Shown here in pieces: positions 23,660 to 30,553 of a stretch of 40,557 nucleotides of DNA (position 1 is the first letter of the stretch; each line of letters starts with the position of its first letter). The notes under the pieces are model-generated. The model was not told where the DNA came from. It did not search any database and saw only the letters and a program-made list of their open reading frames with translations. A program made the position numbers and the translations under genes. Source of the DNA: a virus; IMG/VR virus record IMGVR_UViG_3300030943_000064, positions 1 through 40,557 of that record. One strand, 5' to 3'.

Positions 23660-24030
23660 TGGGTTACTTAAACGACATAAGAAAACAAGAAGCAATCAAG
23701 AGTGAGATACGATATACTAGAGATAACTTTAATGGTAGCGGTACTAGTAGAACTCTAAGATATATCGAAGCTATGAACCAATACAAATACTCCACTGATA
23801 TTACATTCTACTTTGATTCATTAGAAGAGTTAGATAAGGATGGGTATGCTAGGGTAAGAAAGATGTTGGCTATGGAGTCACTATCAAACATGTCAGTCAT
23901 CAACCATCCTGTATGTAATGATGATAATATTGATGAACTCACCAAGGGCATGATGGAGGATAGCGATTCTACTACTGATTCATCATCCTCATTAAAAGAT
24001 TTAATTAACAAAATGAAAGGGGATAGGTAA
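23659..24030 (+). CDS. Hypothetical protein, 123 aa
   Basis: ATG 23659 lies in a TGATG overlap with AAAGGAGG 4 bases before it; the frame also offers a GTG one codon earlier. Helical, with an Asp/Ser-rich acidic linker (EDSDSTTDSSSS) before a final basic helix SLKDLINKMKGDR. No family recognised. In the operon between the E1-like and the MoxR-like genes. Confidence 0.6.
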   Translation: MGYLNDIRKQEAIKSEIRYTRDNFNGSGTSRTLRYIEAMNQYKYSTDITFYFDSLEELDKDGYARVRKMLAMESLSNMSVINHPVCNDDNIDELTKGMMEDSDSTTDSSSSLKDLINKMKGDR

Positions 24031-24034
24031 TACT

Positions 24035-24421
24035 ATGGGACTATTTAAAAAAAGCCAAGAGGAAATCTTGGAGGGTAGGATAAGAAAGTTGATGGGTAAT
24101 CAACCATATAAAAAAGAAATCGAATCAGACCCAGATAAATTTGTGGTAGCTGTAATGGAGCAGGACATATCAGTGGCGTTGATAGTAGATAAACACGCTA
24201 CAACTCCTGATGAATTTGCTAAGGCTGGTAAGATGTTATCAGAAAAGTTTAGCGAAGAGGTAAGCAATAAGGTAATGGAATTATATGTAGACTTCTGTGA
24301 GAAGTATGGGGTTACACCATTTAAGGTCAACACCAAGGCATGTACCCAACCGTTTACTGGCTACTACTCCAAGCTATCTATGGAGAAAATGATGGGAGGA
24401 ATACTAGATGGAAAAGGATAA
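24035..24421 (+). CDS. Hypothetical protein, 128 aa
   Basis: An all-alpha, charged protein (MGLFKKSQEEILEGRIRKLMGN...), with two cysteines far apart and no motif. It starts 4 bases after the previous stop and overlaps the AAA+ gene by 14 bases, implying coupled synthesis with the ATPase; it may be an adaptor. No homologous family recognised. Confidence 0.6.
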   Translation: MGLFKKSQEEILEGRIRKLMGNQPYKKEIESDPDKFVVAVMEQDISVALIVDKHATTPDEFAKAGKMLSEKFSEEVSNKVMELYVDFCEKYGVTPFKVNTKACTQPFTGYYSKLSMEKMMGGILDGKG

Positions 24422-25535
24422 GCTATTAGATGGGTTACTTGATGTAGCCTTACAAGAACTTAATAAGAAAGTTGATGAAAGAGTTGACAAACTCCAAGCT
24501 TCAATCGAAGCAAAGGTTGAAGGGGTTGAGGTAGGATTAAGGGAGCGTATAGCTACGCTCGATAGTTATACTACCCAAGCACCATTGGTTGTCAACATAG
24601 GTAAGGTAGGCAAACCAAAGAGCAAGGTTGTCCACTCGTCACTCGATTTGATTATGAGGATTCTTAAATCAACTAAGCGTAAAGAGAAGAACATCATGCT
24701 TGTAGGTGGTGCTGGTAGTGGTAAGACACACCTAGTATCGACGATAGCAGAAGCCCTCGATAGGCAGTTCTACCCCATGAGTGTAGGGTTACAGACAACT
24801 AAGTCAGACTTACTAGGGTTTATAAATGCGACTGGGAATTATATTACTACCCCATTACGCAAGGCGTATGAAGAGGGTGGGGTATTACTACTAGATGAAT
24901 TTGATTCAGCCCATGCTGGTGTTGTTACTATACTTAACTCGTTACTAGCTAATGGGCATTGCTCATTTCCCGATAAGATAATTACAAAACATCAAGACTT
25001 TATTTGCCTATGTGCATGTAATACTTATGGTAAAGGTGGGAGTATAGATTACGTTGGACGTAATAGGCTAGACGGTGCAACACTTGATAGATTTATAATG
25101 GTAAACGTAGGGTATGATACTCAACTCGAAAGAGCGTTGACTAACCATAAGCCTTGGGAAGATGTTATATATAAGATAAGGGAGAACATTGCCTCTCATG
25201 GAATCAAGATGATAGTATCACCAAGAGCATTGATGGATGGGGCTGACCTACTTGATGAAGGTATATGTCTTACTGATGTATTAGATATGGTTATCTTTAA
25301 GGGATGTGATGATGATATAATTGCAAAGCTTATGGATGGCGTAGACCTAGAGGATTTTAAATCTATCCCACCTAAGTTTTTAAGTAAGCTAACTGGTACT
25401 ACTCATGAGCATAAATCCAAGGAGGAATCTGGCTCATCGCCAACACCCTCAGTTTCTGTTTATGGAAGGACAGGAGGAAGTAAGTCTAAGCCTTGGTACA
25501 ATATTACACCACCACCCTACCCAGAAATGTTTTAA
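24408..25535 (+). CDS. MoxR-type AAA+ ATPase, 375 aa
   Basis: A coiled-coil N-terminus (LQELNKKVDERVDKLQASIEAKVEGVEVGLRERI, about 16-48) leads to the AAA+ core: Walker A GGAGSGKT (100-107), Walker B VLLLDEFD (159-166), sensor-1 Asn in CACNTYG (N205), and the arginine-finger region ATLDRF (R228). The run 'LLDEFDSAHAGVVTILNSLLANG' and 'LDRFIMVNVGYD' is typical of the MoxR/CbbQ/NorQ clade. Such ATPases act with VWA proteins as chaperones that remodel a target; the gene two places downstream is a VWA-like candidate. The C-terminus has a Ser/Pro/Gly tail. Confidence 0.88.
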   Translation: MEKDKLLDGLLDVALQELNKKVDERVDKLQASIEAKVEGVEVGLRERIATLDSYTTQAPLVVNIGKVGKPKSKVVHSSLDLIMRILKSTKRKEKNIMLVGGAGSGKTHLVSTIAEALDRQFYPMSVGLQTTKSDLLGFINATGNYITTPLRKAYEEGGVLLLDEFDSAHAGVVTILNSLLANGHCSFPDKIITKHQDFICLCACNTYGKGGSIDYVGRNRLDGATLDRFIMVNVGYDTQLERALTNHKPWEDVIYKIRENIASHGIKMIVSPRALMDGADLLDEGICLTDVLDMVIFKGCDDDIIAKLMDGVDLEDFKSIPPKFLSKLTGTTHEHKSKEESGSSPTPSVSVYGRTGGSKSKPWYNITPPPYPEMF

Positions 25536-25839
25536 AGCAACGGTAGAGTTTAACTATAAGACAGAGCAGTACAGTTATTATAGTAGGTGCAAGTCAAAAC
25601 AAATATTTGAAGATGGTCTAAGACTTGGTGATGGATGGAGTCCACATATTGGTGGAGATATATTCATGCCAACTAGTGACACACACTTTGACTATAAATC
25701 ATCAGTAGGCTATGAGAAGGCGATAGTGCTACTTAAAAGTTTAAAGAATACTTACAGAAGTGATGGGTCTTTTAGGATTAAAGTATTACTTGTGGCACCA
25801 GAAGGTCACAGTTCTGTATACGTACTAGGAGGTGGATAA
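25462..25839 (+). CDS. Hypothetical protein between the AAA+ and VWA-like genes, about 125 aa
   Basis: The frame is open from 25405 and has ATGs at 25405 and 25462; neither has a clear ribosome site. I give the second as start, overlapping the AAA+ gene by 74 bases. The body (ATVEFNYKTEQYSYYSRCKSKQIFEDGLRLGDG ... KVLLVAPEGHSSVYVLGGG) is beta-rich with one helix. The stop overlaps the next start (TAATG). No family recognised. Likely part of the ATPase-VWA set. Confidence 0.5.
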   Translation: MEGQEEVSLSLGTILHHHPTQKCFKATVEFNYKTEQYSYYSRCKSKQIFEDGLRLGDGWSPHIGGDIFMPTSDTHFDYKSSVGYEKAIVLLKSLKNTYRSDGSFRIKVLLVAPEGHSSVYVLGGG

Positions 25840-26669
25840 TGAGTAGACTATTTACTCACAATGGTTGCAAGGCTATAGAGTTCAATGGCATGGTTGACCA
25901 TGTAGAATTTCTAGAAAGTAATAATGGTAGCCGTCACCACCACCTGAAAGCTATGGCTAGAGAAGGAGATTTCTTTGGTTGCGATAACTATGAAGAGTTA
26001 ATAACTAAGATGAAATATGGTGATAGTAAGGCAACAGCCTCCCTGTTAGATAAACTTAAATCATCCCAAGTCTATAGCGATATAGACAATGGGGTTAAGA
26101 TGGATATAGATGGGTTCGCTTATGACATGGGAAGTGTGGTAAGTGGTGAGCCTGAGTGTTGCCTATCTAGTGGTAGCCCACAAGCCAAGCCTTATATAAA
26201 AATATTTGTAGACCAAGGATATAGTGGGCATACAGATGTAGATGTTATAAACAATAGAAGTGTGGGGATTGTTAACCTCGTCACATCATTACAGACAATG
26301 GGATATGTTGTTGAGTTAGTAGTAGGCAACTACGAAAGAGGGACAAAGATATATGGGTTCACTAAGTTATCAACTGATAGCCTATGTGTTAGTCAAATAG
26401 CAGTAGCTACATCGCCATACTACTGGAGGTGTGGTAGCTGGATGACCACTATGATGTTGGGCAAGACTACTGATACTGGTCACAGCCTGATGGACTATAG
26501 TGACATAGAAGCTATGGAAAAAGAGGGATGGTTCTATATAGGTGGAGGTTATACCGATAGCAAGATGAATAGTTTATCTACTGGGGATGATGGTACTGAA
26601 TATATAACAGAACTATTCAATAAATATTGTTCAACTAGGGGGTTGAAAAAAGAAATTTGTATGGTATAA
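25839..26669 (+). CDS. VWA-like protein paired with the MoxR ATPase, 276 aa
   Basis: The segment FAYDMGSVVSGEPECCLSS (93-111) followed by IKIFVDQGYSGHTDVDVINNRSVGIVNLVTSLQTMGYVVELVVGNYERG (120-168) matches the 'D.G....GeP.cm ... ..i.v......s......i..rg.ai..lv..Le..Gy.Vel.v' pattern of a phage protein group often seen beside AAA+ genes (DUF7192-like). The strand-helix-strand alternation resembles a VWA Rossmann fold, with DQGYS in the place of the DxSxS metal site, i.e. degenerate. It would be the substrate adaptor of the ATPase. The gene end contains an internal promoter. Confidence 0.65.
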   Translation: MSRLFTHNGCKAIEFNGMVDHVEFLESNNGSRHHHLKAMAREGDFFGCDNYEELITKMKYGDSKATASLLDKLKSSQVYSDIDNGVKMDIDGFAYDMGSVVSGEPECCLSSGSPQAKPYIKIFVDQGYSGHTDVDVINNRSVGIVNLVTSLQTMGYVVELVVGNYERGTKIYGFTKLSTDSLCVSQIAVATSPYYWRCGSWMTTMMLGKTTDTGHSLMDYSDIEAMEKEGWFYIGGGYTDSKMNSLSTGDDGTEYITELFNKYCSTRGLKKEICMV

Positions 26670-26670
26670 T
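26643..26670 (+). promoter_or_regulatory. Internal promoter for the replication genes
   Basis: TTGAAA (26643-26648), 16-base spacer, TATAAT (26665-26670) with TATGG before the -10, matching the early plus promoter over TATGGTATAAT. It overlaps the last codons of the VWA-like gene and lies about 50 bases before the Gly/Gln/Tyr-rich protein gene. It would let the replication block be expressed independently of the Ubl block. Confidence 0.75.
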
Positions 26671-26722
26671 AATCATATAGAAACAAAAGCGTATTACACA
26701 AACAAAATGAAAGGGGTACGAT

Positions 26723-26989
26723 ATGGCGTACGGCAGTCAGCCTTATGGCGGTGGTGGTTATCAAAAACCACAAGGACAATTTCAAAGTGGAGGATACTCA
26801 AAAACTCCATACCAAGCACCTCCAAGAAAAGAATTTAACTTGGAAGATGAAGCTAACAAATATGGAATTGTTTATCTGACACTAGTAGAGCAACTTAAAG
26901 CAGTCGGTGTATCTATCGAGGATGTAAAAGATTACCTTGGTGGATGGACTACAAGCTTGAAGATGAATCTAGACAAGTCAGGTATGTAG
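26723..26989 (+). CDS. Protein with Gly/Gln/Tyr-rich disordered N-terminus, 88 aa
   Basis: ATG 26723 with GAAAGGGG upstream. Residues 1-36 are low-complexity (repeated GGGGYQKP, GQFQSGGYSKTPYQ), an intrinsically disordered, prion-like composition; residues 37-88 are a compact helical part (NLEDEANKYGIVYLTLVEQLKAVG). First gene after the internal promoter and directly before the initiator pair, so an ssDNA-associated or condensate-forming replication factor is possible, though unproven. Confidence 0.65.
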   Translation: MAYGSQPYGGGGYQKPQGQFQSGGYSKTPYQAPPRKEFNLEDEANKYGIVYLTLVEQLKAVGVSIEDVKDYLGGWTTSLKMNLDKSGM

Positions 26990-26991
26990 CA

Positions 26992-27258
26992 ATGGAAAGA
27001 AAACCAAAAGCTTTTATAATACCTTCTTGGCTTTTGGAAGCAATAGAGGAGCGACCAGACATTCTGGTTGCCCTACTAAAGCTTTCTGTTGACCAGAGAA
27101 GTAATATTGTTAAGATAACTTTTGATGAGTTGGCAGTTACTTGTGGCTATGCAAACCGTAGCGGTGTGTGGAAGGCCATATGTAAGATGGAAGATAGTGG
27201 TATGTTAAAGAGATATAGCAGAGGTTATATCAAACTAAACCTACTGACATTGGTGTAG
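26992..27258 (+). CDS. Winged-helix DNA-binding protein (initiator N-domain-like), 88 aa
   Basis: Start taken at ATG 26992 (MERKPKAFIIPSWLLEAI), 2 bases after the preceding stop; the longer frame overlaps it. The core ITFDELAVTCGYANRSGVWKAICKMEDSGMLKRYSRGYIKLNL is a winged helix: a helix-turn-helix followed by a hairpin wing. In many Bacillota phages this domain is fused N-terminally to the DnaD-like domain of the next gene, so here the initiator seems split into two proteins. Confidence 0.7.
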   Translation: MERKPKAFIIPSWLLEAIEERPDILVALLKLSVDQRSNIVKITFDELAVTCGYANRSGVWKAICKMEDSGMLKRYSRGYIKLNLLTLV

Positions 27259-27263
27259 AGACG

Positions 27264-27875
27264 ATGACAGAAAAGTATAGAGATAATAAGATTGGCTCTG
27301 TCGATTTAGTCAAAGAGTTGTTAGTGAATAGATACCTACTATCATCTATACTTTCATCTCTCTATCGAATCCAACAGGCTAATGATTACAATTTTAAGGT
27401 GTTGATGGGACAAGCAAAAGAAAAGAAGAAAGAACAGAAAGAAAATCCCCTTGCCCCTAAAGAAAGAAAAGAAATAAGAAAAGAAAAGAAGCGTTTACTT
27501 GAAGTTAACATAATCGCTTTTGAAAAGTTCTCCATAACTATTGAACAGTATGATGCTCTTGTAAAAGAGTATGGGGTAGAGGTAGTAACCGAAGCCTGTG
27601 TACTACTGGATGGTTATCTAAGAACAAACAATAGTAACTTAAAAGATAGCTACAAGAAATTAAAAGAGTGGGCTATCCACCAAGCAATGAAGAACAGACT
27701 TAATAGTCTACGGTCTAGCATAGTCCAAGCTACAACAGAGATAGACTATATGGCTATAGAGGACAAGGCAACTGCATTGAAGTATATCAATTCAGTACCA
27801 GCCCATAGACGCAACATAGATAGCAAGGTAAAGTATTTAATAGCTAAGTTCAACTTAGTAGAAGGGGTAGAATAA
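27264..27875 (+). CDS. DnaD-like replication initiation / helicase-loading protein, 203 aa
   Basis: An N-terminal helical region with a very basic Lys/Glu stretch (KEKKKEQKENPLAPKERKEIRKEKKR, 51-76) is followed by 'ITIEQYDALVKEYGVEVVTEACVLLDGYLRTNNSNLKDSYKKLKEWAIHQAMK', which matches the common phage replisome organiser C-domain 'lt..ey..Lv..yG...v....e.l..Yk...gk.Ykd.y..i..W'. It should bind the origin and recruit DnaB (30540-31856). The preceding 88-aa gene supplies the winged helix. Confidence 0.75.
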   Translation: MTEKYRDNKIGSVDLVKELLVNRYLLSSILSSLYRIQQANDYNFKVLMGQAKEKKKEQKENPLAPKERKEIRKEKKRLLEVNIIAFEKFSITIEQYDALVKEYGVEVVTEACVLLDGYLRTNNSNLKDSYKKLKEWAIHQAMKNRLNSLRSSIVQATTEIDYMAIEDKATALKYINSVPAHRRNIDSKVKYLIAKFNLVEGVE

Positions 27876-27876
27876 A

Positions 27877-28692
27877 ATGGGGAAGAAATTTTTAAGATTT
27901 GATGATAAGATTATGACCATCAAGGGTGATGACATATCTATATCTGATAAGCTATATGGTGGCATCTATACATTAAAACAATCACAAATGATAGGGTTAT
28001 ACTTAGAGCCAATAAAAGAATTTGATATGCCGAGTAAACTATATGGTGATGTAGTTGGTACTGAACCACAAGATGGATTACTTACTCTATTAGATGGACT
28101 CTATTCATCAATAAAGTTATTTGTATTTACTTGCAATGAGATAAGAAAAGTAAATGACTATATGATTCATAGACCATCAAGAATAAAATATCTATTTGAA
28201 TATACAACTCTAGACGCTCAGACTATAGAGGATATAACTAACGACATGTTGAAGAATAAATATAACGTTCAGAACATGTGTGTGCTTGCAGATATATATA
28301 GCACCTTCACATACGACACTTTGAAAGCATTGATAGATGAATGTAACATGTTAGGGGTGTCCCCTGTCGAAGCAATAGACGGTATGAATATCAAGATGGA
28401 ATGTAATGACATAAGAACAAGGGACGATTATGAGTTTACTTTATTCGACAAGGATGGAAAGGCTACCCATACTAGAGAATGTTTTGATACCAAGATAAAT
28501 CCTATAGGTTCTATGAGATTTATAGAAGTATATGATGAAAATGGCAAATACAAGAGAGTATGCTACGGTAGGGACAACCTTATCGGATATGATAGAGATA
28601 CTAAACTGTTCTCGTTTGCCACACCAGAGGGAACTCTGGTAATAAAGAGAAGAGAAATAATTATACCAAAAGATATTAGTGGTATAATCTAA
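27877..28692 (+). CDS. AAA+-like protein lacking Walker A and B (degenerate), 271 aa
   Basis: Residues 66-120 look like the second half of an AAA+ core: LLTLLDGLYSS, sensor-1-like LFVFTCNE (N87), HRPSRI arginine-finger-like R99/R102, YLFEYTTLDAQTIEDI, then a helical lid (130-165). The N-terminal part GGIYTLKQSQMIGLYLEPIKEFDMPSKLYGD resembles the beta-strand collar that precedes the P-loop in phage AAA+ proteins, but the P-loop and Walker B segment that should lie between residues 58 and 66 is absent. The DNA is in frame with no remnant, so this looks like a clean loss. A C-terminal beta-rich domain (190-271) follows. It could be a non-catalytic partner of an ATPase. Confidence 0.6.
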   Translation: MGKKFLRFDDKIMTIKGDDISISDKLYGGIYTLKQSQMIGLYLEPIKEFDMPSKLYGDVVGTEPQDGLLTLLDGLYSSIKLFVFTCNEIRKVNDYMIHRPSRIKYLFEYTTLDAQTIEDITNDMLKNKYNVQNMCVLADIYSTFTYDTLKALIDECNMLGVSPVEAIDGMNIKMECNDIRTRDDYEFTLFDKDGKATHTRECFDTKINPIGSMRFIEVYDENGKYKRVCYGRDNLIGYDRDTKLFSFATPEGTLVIKRREIIIPKDISGII

Positions 28693-29054
28693 TGATTATA
28701 AACAAAGCATTATACAATTACCATGGGATAGTGTCACACCTAGCATCTGGTGTAAGCCCAGAGCATAACCTAAAGTACACAATCATAAAAGCTTTTGGTC
28801 AGTGCGAGGTAGTGGATGATACCAAACCAACTGGTAGAAGATTAAAGAAGCAGGACATGACGGCATATGCCCATAGTGGTTTGTCATGTTATGTGGACGC
28901 TGAGATAAGCGTAGGTGACAAGGTTCTAATAGTAGGAAAGATTATAACCAAGTCAATTAAGAAGGGTGGAGTATGGCGATTAGAGCAATGTATTGAAGCC
29001 GAAGAAGTTTACAAGAATGAATGGGTAAAGTATTATAAAGGAGAACAAGTATGA
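28692..29054 (+). CDS. OB-fold (SSB-like) protein candidate, 120 aa
   Basis: The sequence has the order of an OB fold: YTIIKAFGQCEVVDD, GLSCYVDAEISVGDKVLIVGKIITKSIKKGGVWRLEQCIEAEEVY, with the 'v..GD.v.V.G.l' strand pair and a last 'ieaeev' strand as in single-stranded DNA-binding proteins. It lies in the replication block. The start ATG 28692 overlaps the previous stop (TAATG). It lacks the acidic SSB tail. Confidence 0.6.
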   Translation: MIINKALYNYHGIVSHLASGVSPEHNLKYTIIKAFGQCEVVDDTKPTGRRLKKQDMTAYAHSGLSCYVDAEISVGDKVLIVGKIITKSIKKGGVWRLEQCIEAEEVYKNEWVKYYKGEQV

Positions 29055-29224
29055 TTAGTATTATTTATTTATTAGGGTTTGTTATTACATTCGCATGTGT
29101 ATTAACTATAAGCGTTAAGTATTTACCTGAGTATGGTTGGAAGAATTTTATTTACAGTACAGTTACTGCATTAATATTCCCTGTGTTTTGGATTTACTTT
29201 CTGCTACCAAAAAAGAGAGTATAA
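29051..29224 (+). CDS. Two-helix membrane protein, 57 aa
   Basis: ATG 29051 overlaps the previous stop (ATGA). MISIIYLLGFVITFACVLTISVKYLPEYGWKNFIYSTVTALIFPVFWIYFLLPKKRV has two hydrophobic helices (3-22 and 35-52) with a basic C-terminus. Function unknown; possibly a superinfection or membrane-recruitment protein. Confidence 0.6.
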   Translation: MISIIYLLGFVITFACVLTISVKYLPEYGWKNFIYSTVTALIFPVFWIYFLLPKKRV

Positions 29225-29227
29225 ACT

Positions 29228-29830
29228 ATGGCTAAGAAAGATACTATATCTGTTATACATCACAGTGTGTTGTCTAGCCAAGATGTATTAATAGCTTACT
29301 GTTCTACATTGTCAGAAGAACGAGCCAAGCGTGCATATAAGATGTTACGTGAGGAGTTTGAGGTTGACCGTAGTAAAATGGTTAGGTTTAATAAGCATGG
29401 CAACGTAGATGATGGTGGCTTAATCAGAATGACTACTCGTCAATACAACAAGATGTTAAAAGAATGTGGTGAGTATAAGTTCCATTGGTTAGTTGACTGT
29501 GTGTATGGTTATGTAGAATTTATCAAAACCCAAATGGAGGCTGGTGACGCTAGAGCTAAGAAGCAATACAAACTTTATACAACAAGTTCTTGCTACCCTA
29601 AACTTATGAAGGGTTGGGTAATGGATAGGTATAAGCGTGACGCTACTCCTCCTCCTGAAAGTATGAGGGCTGGTAGTATAGATTTCTATTCTATAGATTG
29701 TGAGCGTAAGGCATTAGAATATATATCATCGTTACCACAAGAGTTACTGATAGATTCAACCCCAGAGATTGAGTTCTTATCCACACGTTACCCAAAAGTG
29801 TTAGAGTATATACAAGAGGAGTTAAAGTAA
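29228..29830 (+). CDS. Hypothetical protein, 200 aa
   Basis: Helical and basic, with a beta-hairpin near 45-70 (DRSKMVRFNKHGNVDDGGLIRMT), which could be a wing of a winged-helix protein, and a Cys/Tyr-rich middle. The last part KALEYISSLPQELLIDSTPEIEFLSTRYP is similar in style to the end of the DnaD-like protein (ALKYINSVPAHRRNIDSKVKYLIAKF), suggesting a related terminal helical motif. No family assigned. Confidence 0.6.
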   Translation: MAKKDTISVIHHSVLSSQDVLIAYCSTLSEERAKRAYKMLREEFEVDRSKMVRFNKHGNVDDGGLIRMTTRQYNKMLKECGEYKFHWLVDCVYGYVEFIKTQMEAGDARAKKQYKLYTTSSCYPKLMKGWVMDRYKRDATPPPESMRAGSIDFYSIDCERKALEYISSLPQELLIDSTPEIEFLSTRYPKVLEYIQEELK

Positions 29831-30033
29831 TGAGCAGGAGTAAGCGTGAACCTTGGTGGGTTGATGGTTACGGTAGCAAGGGTAAGATAAAAGAAAAGCG
29901 TTGGGCTAACAAGAAAGTTAGAAGGTCGGCTACATTGGCTGATGGCATGGAGTATAAAAGATTATATTGTTCGTACGATATATGTGATTATAAATGGTAT
30001 GATAAAGATAATAAGAAAGCAGGAAGAAAGTAA
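29830..30033 (+). CDS. Small basic protein, 67 aa
   Basis: TAATG overlap at 29830. Lys/Arg/Trp-rich (SRSKREPWWVDGYGSKGKIKEKRWANKKVRR), with C48 and C53 near the end. Very basic and probably nucleic acid-binding; the family is not known to me. Followed by another TAATG junction. Confidence 0.55.
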   Translation: MSRSKREPWWVDGYGSKGKIKEKRWANKKVRRSATLADGMEYKRLYCSYDICDYKWYDKDNKKAGRK

Positions 30034-30194
30034 TGGCAGATATAACAATGTGTGAAAACCAAATGTGTAGCAAGAGAGATAAGTGCTATCGTGCAATGGC
30101 TACGCCAAATGAATACCGTCAGAGCTACAGCTACTTTGTCCCTATAAACGATTGTTTTATCCCATATGACATAGAGGTAGGTAGTGATGAGTAA
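30033..30194 (+). CDS. Small Cys-containing phage protein, 53 aa
   Basis: Start within a TAATG overlap. C7, C12 and C18 in the N-terminal part (TMCENQMCSKRDKCYRAMATPN), then YRQSYSYFVPINDCFIPY. This 'C....C.....CyR....pn...QsY..f.....C..f' arrangement is common in small phage proteins of unknown role and may bind a metal ion. Too short for standard length cut-offs. Confidence 0.55.
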   Translation: MADITMCENQMCSKRDKCYRAMATPNEYRQSYSYFVPINDCFIPYDIEVGSDE

Positions 30195-30363
30195 CGAATA
30201 TAAAGATTGGTTACGTGACCATGAGTATGATGTAACCAAGGCTATGATAGACCTAATGGTTGGCGACATAAAGATATGTATCTATTCTTCTTCAATGAGC
30301 AGGGATGACGTTGAAGAGATGTATAGAGCGCAAGCAGTCAAGGAGGTACTAGGTGACGATTAA
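30187..30363 (+). CDS. Hypothetical protein, 58 aa
   Basis: ATG 30187 overlaps the end of the preceding gene by 8 bases; the end overlaps the next gene by 11. Sequence MSNEYKDWLRDHEYDVTKAMIDLMVGDIKICIYSSSMSRDD, ending in an acidic helix VKEVLGDD. No recognised family; retained because of the overlaps and lack of any other gene in this gap. Confidence 0.5.
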   Translation: MSNEYKDWLRDHEYDVTKAMIDLMVGDIKICIYSSSMSRDDVEEMYRAQAVKEVLGDD

Positions 30364-30553
30364 ATATTTTTATGATATATGTGGTGAGGAGATAATAGAC
30401 TCCCAGCATCCATGGGTAAAGATGGAACTACACACTCCACCAATGTTAGGCAGACTGTTCAGTAAGACAAAATATATACGGACACATTTATCTTGTATTA
30501 CTAATACGAGTAAGCTTAAAAAATTAACAGGAGATATAGATGGAGGAGAGTAA
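30353..30553 (+). CDS. Hypothetical protein, 66 aa (GTG start)
   Basis: GTG at 30353 has AAGGAGG six bases upstream, better than any later start. C10 and C48 could bind metal together with H19 and H45 (YDICGEEIIDSQHPWVK ... YIRTHLSCI); the opening 'yDiCG.ei' is reminiscent of small zinc-binding phage proteins. Overlaps the helicase gene by 14 bases. Confidence 0.55.
   Translation: MTIKYFYDICGEEIIDSQHPWVKMELHTPPMLGRLFSKTKYIRTHLSCITNTSKLKKLTGDIDGGE

Noticed and set aside
28661-28688. TGGTATAAT box at the end of the 271-aa gene as a promoter
   Set aside because: Extended -10 looks good, but the -35 position reads TTATAC; not strong enough to annotate.
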